A stretch of 54,660 nucleotides of DNA from Bacteroidales bacterium UBA4814. Its GTDB lineage: Bacteria > Bacteroidota > Bacteroidia > Bacteroidales > UBA7960. The DNA lies in NCBI GenBank assembly GCA_002402465.1, contig DHFW01000001.1:1-54660 (forward strand), written 5' to 3'. Shown here piece by piece: positions 52,766 through 54,660 of the stretch (positions within the stretch are counted from its first letter, which is position 1; every line of letters begins with the position of its first letter). Under the pieces are notes generated by a model, which ran no database searches, was not told the origin of the DNA, and saw nothing but the letters and a program-made list of their open reading frames with translations. The position numbers and the translations under genes were made by a program.

Positions 52766-53275
52766 TTAAGCCGGTTTGTTGGCTGTTTTTTGCAAAAAAG
52801 TCAGGTTTTTCATCCATGAAAAACGCAAGCACTTGAAGTAATGAACCTCTACCGCCGGAAATTGATGTTTATGGCTGGCAAATGGGTAGTAATTGGTAAA
52901 AACATTCAAAACAGGATTATAAATGGAAAAGCCATTGTTGGTGCCAACCCACAGCAGGGAATCATGGCTTTCGAAGATGGTAAGGACCATGTTGTCAGAA
53001 AGTGAAAACGGATCTTCAGGATTGTGATTGAAAACCTTCATAGAATGCCCGTCGTACCTGGCCAGCCCGTTGTCGGTGGCTATCCAAATATAACCTGAAG
53101 CATCCTGGGTAACCCATCGAACCACATCCGATGGCAACCCATCCTCCTTGGTGAAATGCCTGAAATAAAGGGTTCCTGCCGCACCGTGAGCCATATCCGG
53201 CACTTGCGAAAAAATCTTGGTTGCCAGCAATAACAAAAGCAAAGCAATCGGAACTGCTGTGGAATTCCTTTTCAC
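52766..53275 (-). pseudogene. Truncated hybrid two-component sensor (N-terminal fragment)
   Basis: A GTG start at 53275, a signal peptide (VPIALLLLLLATKIFSQ) and two-component-regulator propeller repeats (YIWIATDNGLARYDG, LLWVGTNNGFSIYNP). The sequence then turns into unrelated residues (KCLRFSWMKNLTFLQK) and stops at residue 169. Complete hybrid sensors of this type exceed 1000 residues and continue with a kinase, receiver and AraC-like domain, none of which is present. Only 36 bp separate it from the FN3-like remnant, so a deletion joined two unrelated genes here. Confidence 0.75.
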
Positions 53276-53410
53276 TTTATAGCCCTTTAATTTTTTCTAA
53301 ATTTAGGAAATTATTGATATTGAGAATACAATAATGAGTAAAGGTGCTGTTTGAATTAGCAAAAAAGCAGTTGAATAAAAAATTGTCTTGATTTGACGGT
53401 CAAAATTTAT

Positions 53411-53489
53411 CAAACCTTTTAGCTTTTATTTTTTTTTGAAAAAAAAGCAAAAAAATCTTGTTTTTTTATTTTATTTTTTTTTTTTTTTT
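53411..53489 (+). repeat. Homopolymer-rich A/T tract
   Basis: Long runs of T and A dominate the 253-bp gap before the lipoprotein gene, ending with 16 consecutive T (53474-53489). The final TTTG is 20 bases before TAATTAAA, a weak match to a -7 box. Length changes of the run could alter expression. Confidence 0.5.
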
Positions 53490-53528
53490 GCCATGACATT
53501 GTATTAGTTATAATTAAAAACAAAAGCT

Positions 53529-54128
53529 ATGAAAAAAAATCTATTTTTTGTTTTGTTTTCGTTTATTTTTGCTTTTGGTTGCCAAAAGGAAAATAACGAG
53601 ATTGATTTACAAAATCAAGATTCCCTTGAAAGGATTACGAATGTCGATTTGCTGGAATTATTTGAATTTTTTAATGTTCAGAATTCTGGTAGCTTAGCCC
53701 TAAGGGAAATTGAATCGAATGACAAGTCCGAAATGTCTTCGATTATTATTGTGGTGGAGGCTCAATATGCTGAAAACCCGGAAGATGCCAAGAAAGCTGC
53801 GTATTTGGACGTCTCAAATGATGATTGGGTTTTAACTCATGTTTTTGAAAAAAAGGAAGAAATAGGGAAATATTCTACAATTGAAATTGCATTAGGTTTT
53901 AATGTTTCACCAATTTATATAATAGAATACGATTTAAATGAAGAGTATTTTTCCTTAATTACGTCTAAGAGTTTTGAGAATTGTTTTGATGATTGTATGT
54001 ATGATCAAATGGATGCTATCGCTAATAGCAACTGGATTAGAAAAGCAAGGTTTCTCCTAAGTGCCCCGGTTGAGGTGGGCTGGATGGTTGCAGAGTGCCT
54101 TTGGGATTGCTCGGGAATTGAAAATTAA
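53529..54128 (+). CDS. Lipoprotein with C-terminal CX3C...CX3C segment
   Basis: 199 residues. The signal peptide and lipobox (FSFIFAFGC, lipidated Cys18) point to the envelope. An acidic, Asn-rich middle follows. The last ~50 residues are distinct: Cys152-x3-Cys156, then WIRKARFLLSAPVEVGWMV, then Cys190-x3-Cys194 six residues from the end. Two CX3C pairs around hydrophobic helices suggest a disulfide-linked helical hairpin. I know no family for it. Codon and base use are much AT-richer than the ribosomal and nqr genes nearby, a sign of recent acquisition. An ABC ATPase gene starts 11 bp later. Confidence 0.7.
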   Translation: MKKNLFFVLFSFIFAFGCQKENNEIDLQNQDSLERITNVDLLELFEFFNVQNSGSLALREIESNDKSEMSSIIIVVEAQYAENPEDAKKAAYLDVSNDDWVLTHVFEKKEEIGKYSTIEIALGFNVSPIYIIEYDLNEEYFSLITSKSFENCFDDCMYDQMDAIANSNWIRKARFLLSAPVEVGWMVAECLWDCSGIEN

Positions 54129-54139
54129 ATTTCTTTTTT

Positions 54140-54660
54140 ATGAAGGGTGATATTATTAGATTTAGTTCTTTATCAAAAAAGTTTCGTGAGTTTAATGTGC
54201 TCAAAAATGTCACCCTATCAGTTGATCATGGTGAAGTTTTCTGTCTGCTTGGGCCAAATGGCAGTGGAAAAACCACCATGATCAACTGCTTGTTGTCTTT
54301 GCTAAACCCCGAATCTGGCAGTATTGAGGTTTTTGGAAGTGAAAACATTCAGGAAGGGAAAAGAAGAATTGGTGTTTTACTTGAAGATGATGGTTTTTAT
54401 AGGGATATGAATGCTGAAAATAATTTAAAAGTTATATGTTTAATAAAAGGAGCAGATTTTAGTATTATTCCAGAAATACTTAAGAAATTTGGTTTGTACG
54501 AGCATCGAAAAAAGAAAGTTAATAAGCTTTCTCAAGGAATGCGAAAAAGGTTAGCTTTAGCTTCAAGTTTAATTGGGGATCCTGAACTAATTATTTGGGA
54601 TGAACCTTACAACGGACTTGACCCTTCAGGGTTTAATTTTTTACGTGGGTTAATAAAAGA
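54140..54660 (+). CDS. ABC transporter ATPase with E-loop (partial)
   Basis: 173 codons are visible; the gene runs off the window. Walker A GPNGSGKTT (38-46), signature LSQGM (130-134), Walker B LIIWDEP (150-156) and D-loop GLD. At the Q-loop, where Gln is normal, the sequence reads IGVLLEDDGFY, with Glu82. Such an E-loop is the mark of lantibiotic self-immunity ATPases (LanF) and relatives. The permease subunits would lie beyond the window. Together with the CX3C lipoprotein it may export or protect against a peptide; this is inference. Confidence 0.85.
   Translation, partial: MKGDIIRFSSLSKKFREFNVLKNVTLSVDHGEVFCLLGPNGSGKTTMINCLLSLLNPESGSIEVFGSENIQEGKRRIGVLLEDDGFYRDMNAENNLKVICLIKGADFSIIPEILKKFGLYEHRKKKVNKLSQGMRKRLALASSLIGDPELIIWDEPYNGLDPSGFNFLRGLIK

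Overview
The window is chromosomal DNA from a member of the Bacteroidota. Three things point there: type IX secretion (T9SS) genes and cargo signals (a type A tail at 2-67, a gliding-motility type B C-terminus, PorP/SprF, PorT and a T9SS plug protein); promoters of the TTTG / TAnnTTTG type; and an nqrABCDEF operon together with Bacteroidota-style conserved hypotheticals. The Na+-NQR genes would suit a marine or anaerobic lineage such as Bacteroidales/Marinilabiliales. The order is a guess.

Layout. 1-7.3 kb: the end of a T9SS cargo gene, a giant PKD-repeat surface protein and its PorP/SprF partner. 7.3-12.9 kb (minus strand): a small lipoprotein, a beta-helix-like lipoprotein and a TonB-dependent receptor. 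The last two have promoters that share 11-bp direct repeats resembling a Pho box. 12.9-22 kb: asparagine synthetase, a TPR protein, an S9 peptidase with an AbgT-type transporter, a decayed DUF418 gene and an alpha/beta hydrolase. 22-29.9 kb: an arsenic island. It holds trx-arsR-arsF-arsG, arsP-like permease-trx, an unusual HRCDIPVG-repeat lipoprotein, a di-cysteine HesB-like protein, and arsR-arsC-arsM-acr3-rhodanese. Three operators of one architecture (6-8-6 inverted repeats whose spacer lies where the -7 box should be) control it. 29.9-31.1 kb: no protein gene. A predicted ~0.6-kb structured RNA lies on the minus strand with its own promoter and terminator, followed by an AT-rich stretch with DnaA-box-like sequences. 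31.1-40.4 kb: a membrane-tethered receiver protein, sirtuin, SPOUT methyltransferase, PorT, pdxH, a heptose kinase (rfaE1), an aspartate aminotransferase, a ThiS-like protein and the T9SS plug protein. 40.5-49.5 kb: the complete Na+-NQR operon, then a cation-diffusion facilitator, ApbE (which flavinylates NqrB/NqrC) and, in reverse orientation, a small four-cysteine membrane protein that looks like NqrM. 49.5-51.6 kb: a SPOUT methyltransferase and the rpsF-rpsR-rplI operon. 51.7-53.3 kb: two gene remnants. 53.3-54.66 kb: a visibly AT-richer segment with a lipoprotein ending in two CX3C pairs and the start of an ABC ATPase that has Glu in place of the Q-loop Gln, as in lantibiotic self-immunity (LanF) transporters.

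The strongest candidates for something undescribed are the 0.6-kb RNA at about 29,962-30,579 and the CX3C lipoprotein/E-loop ABC pair at the right edge. The operator design and accessory proteins of the arsenic island come next. All functional statements rest on reading motifs and family resemblance by eye; no database search was possible.
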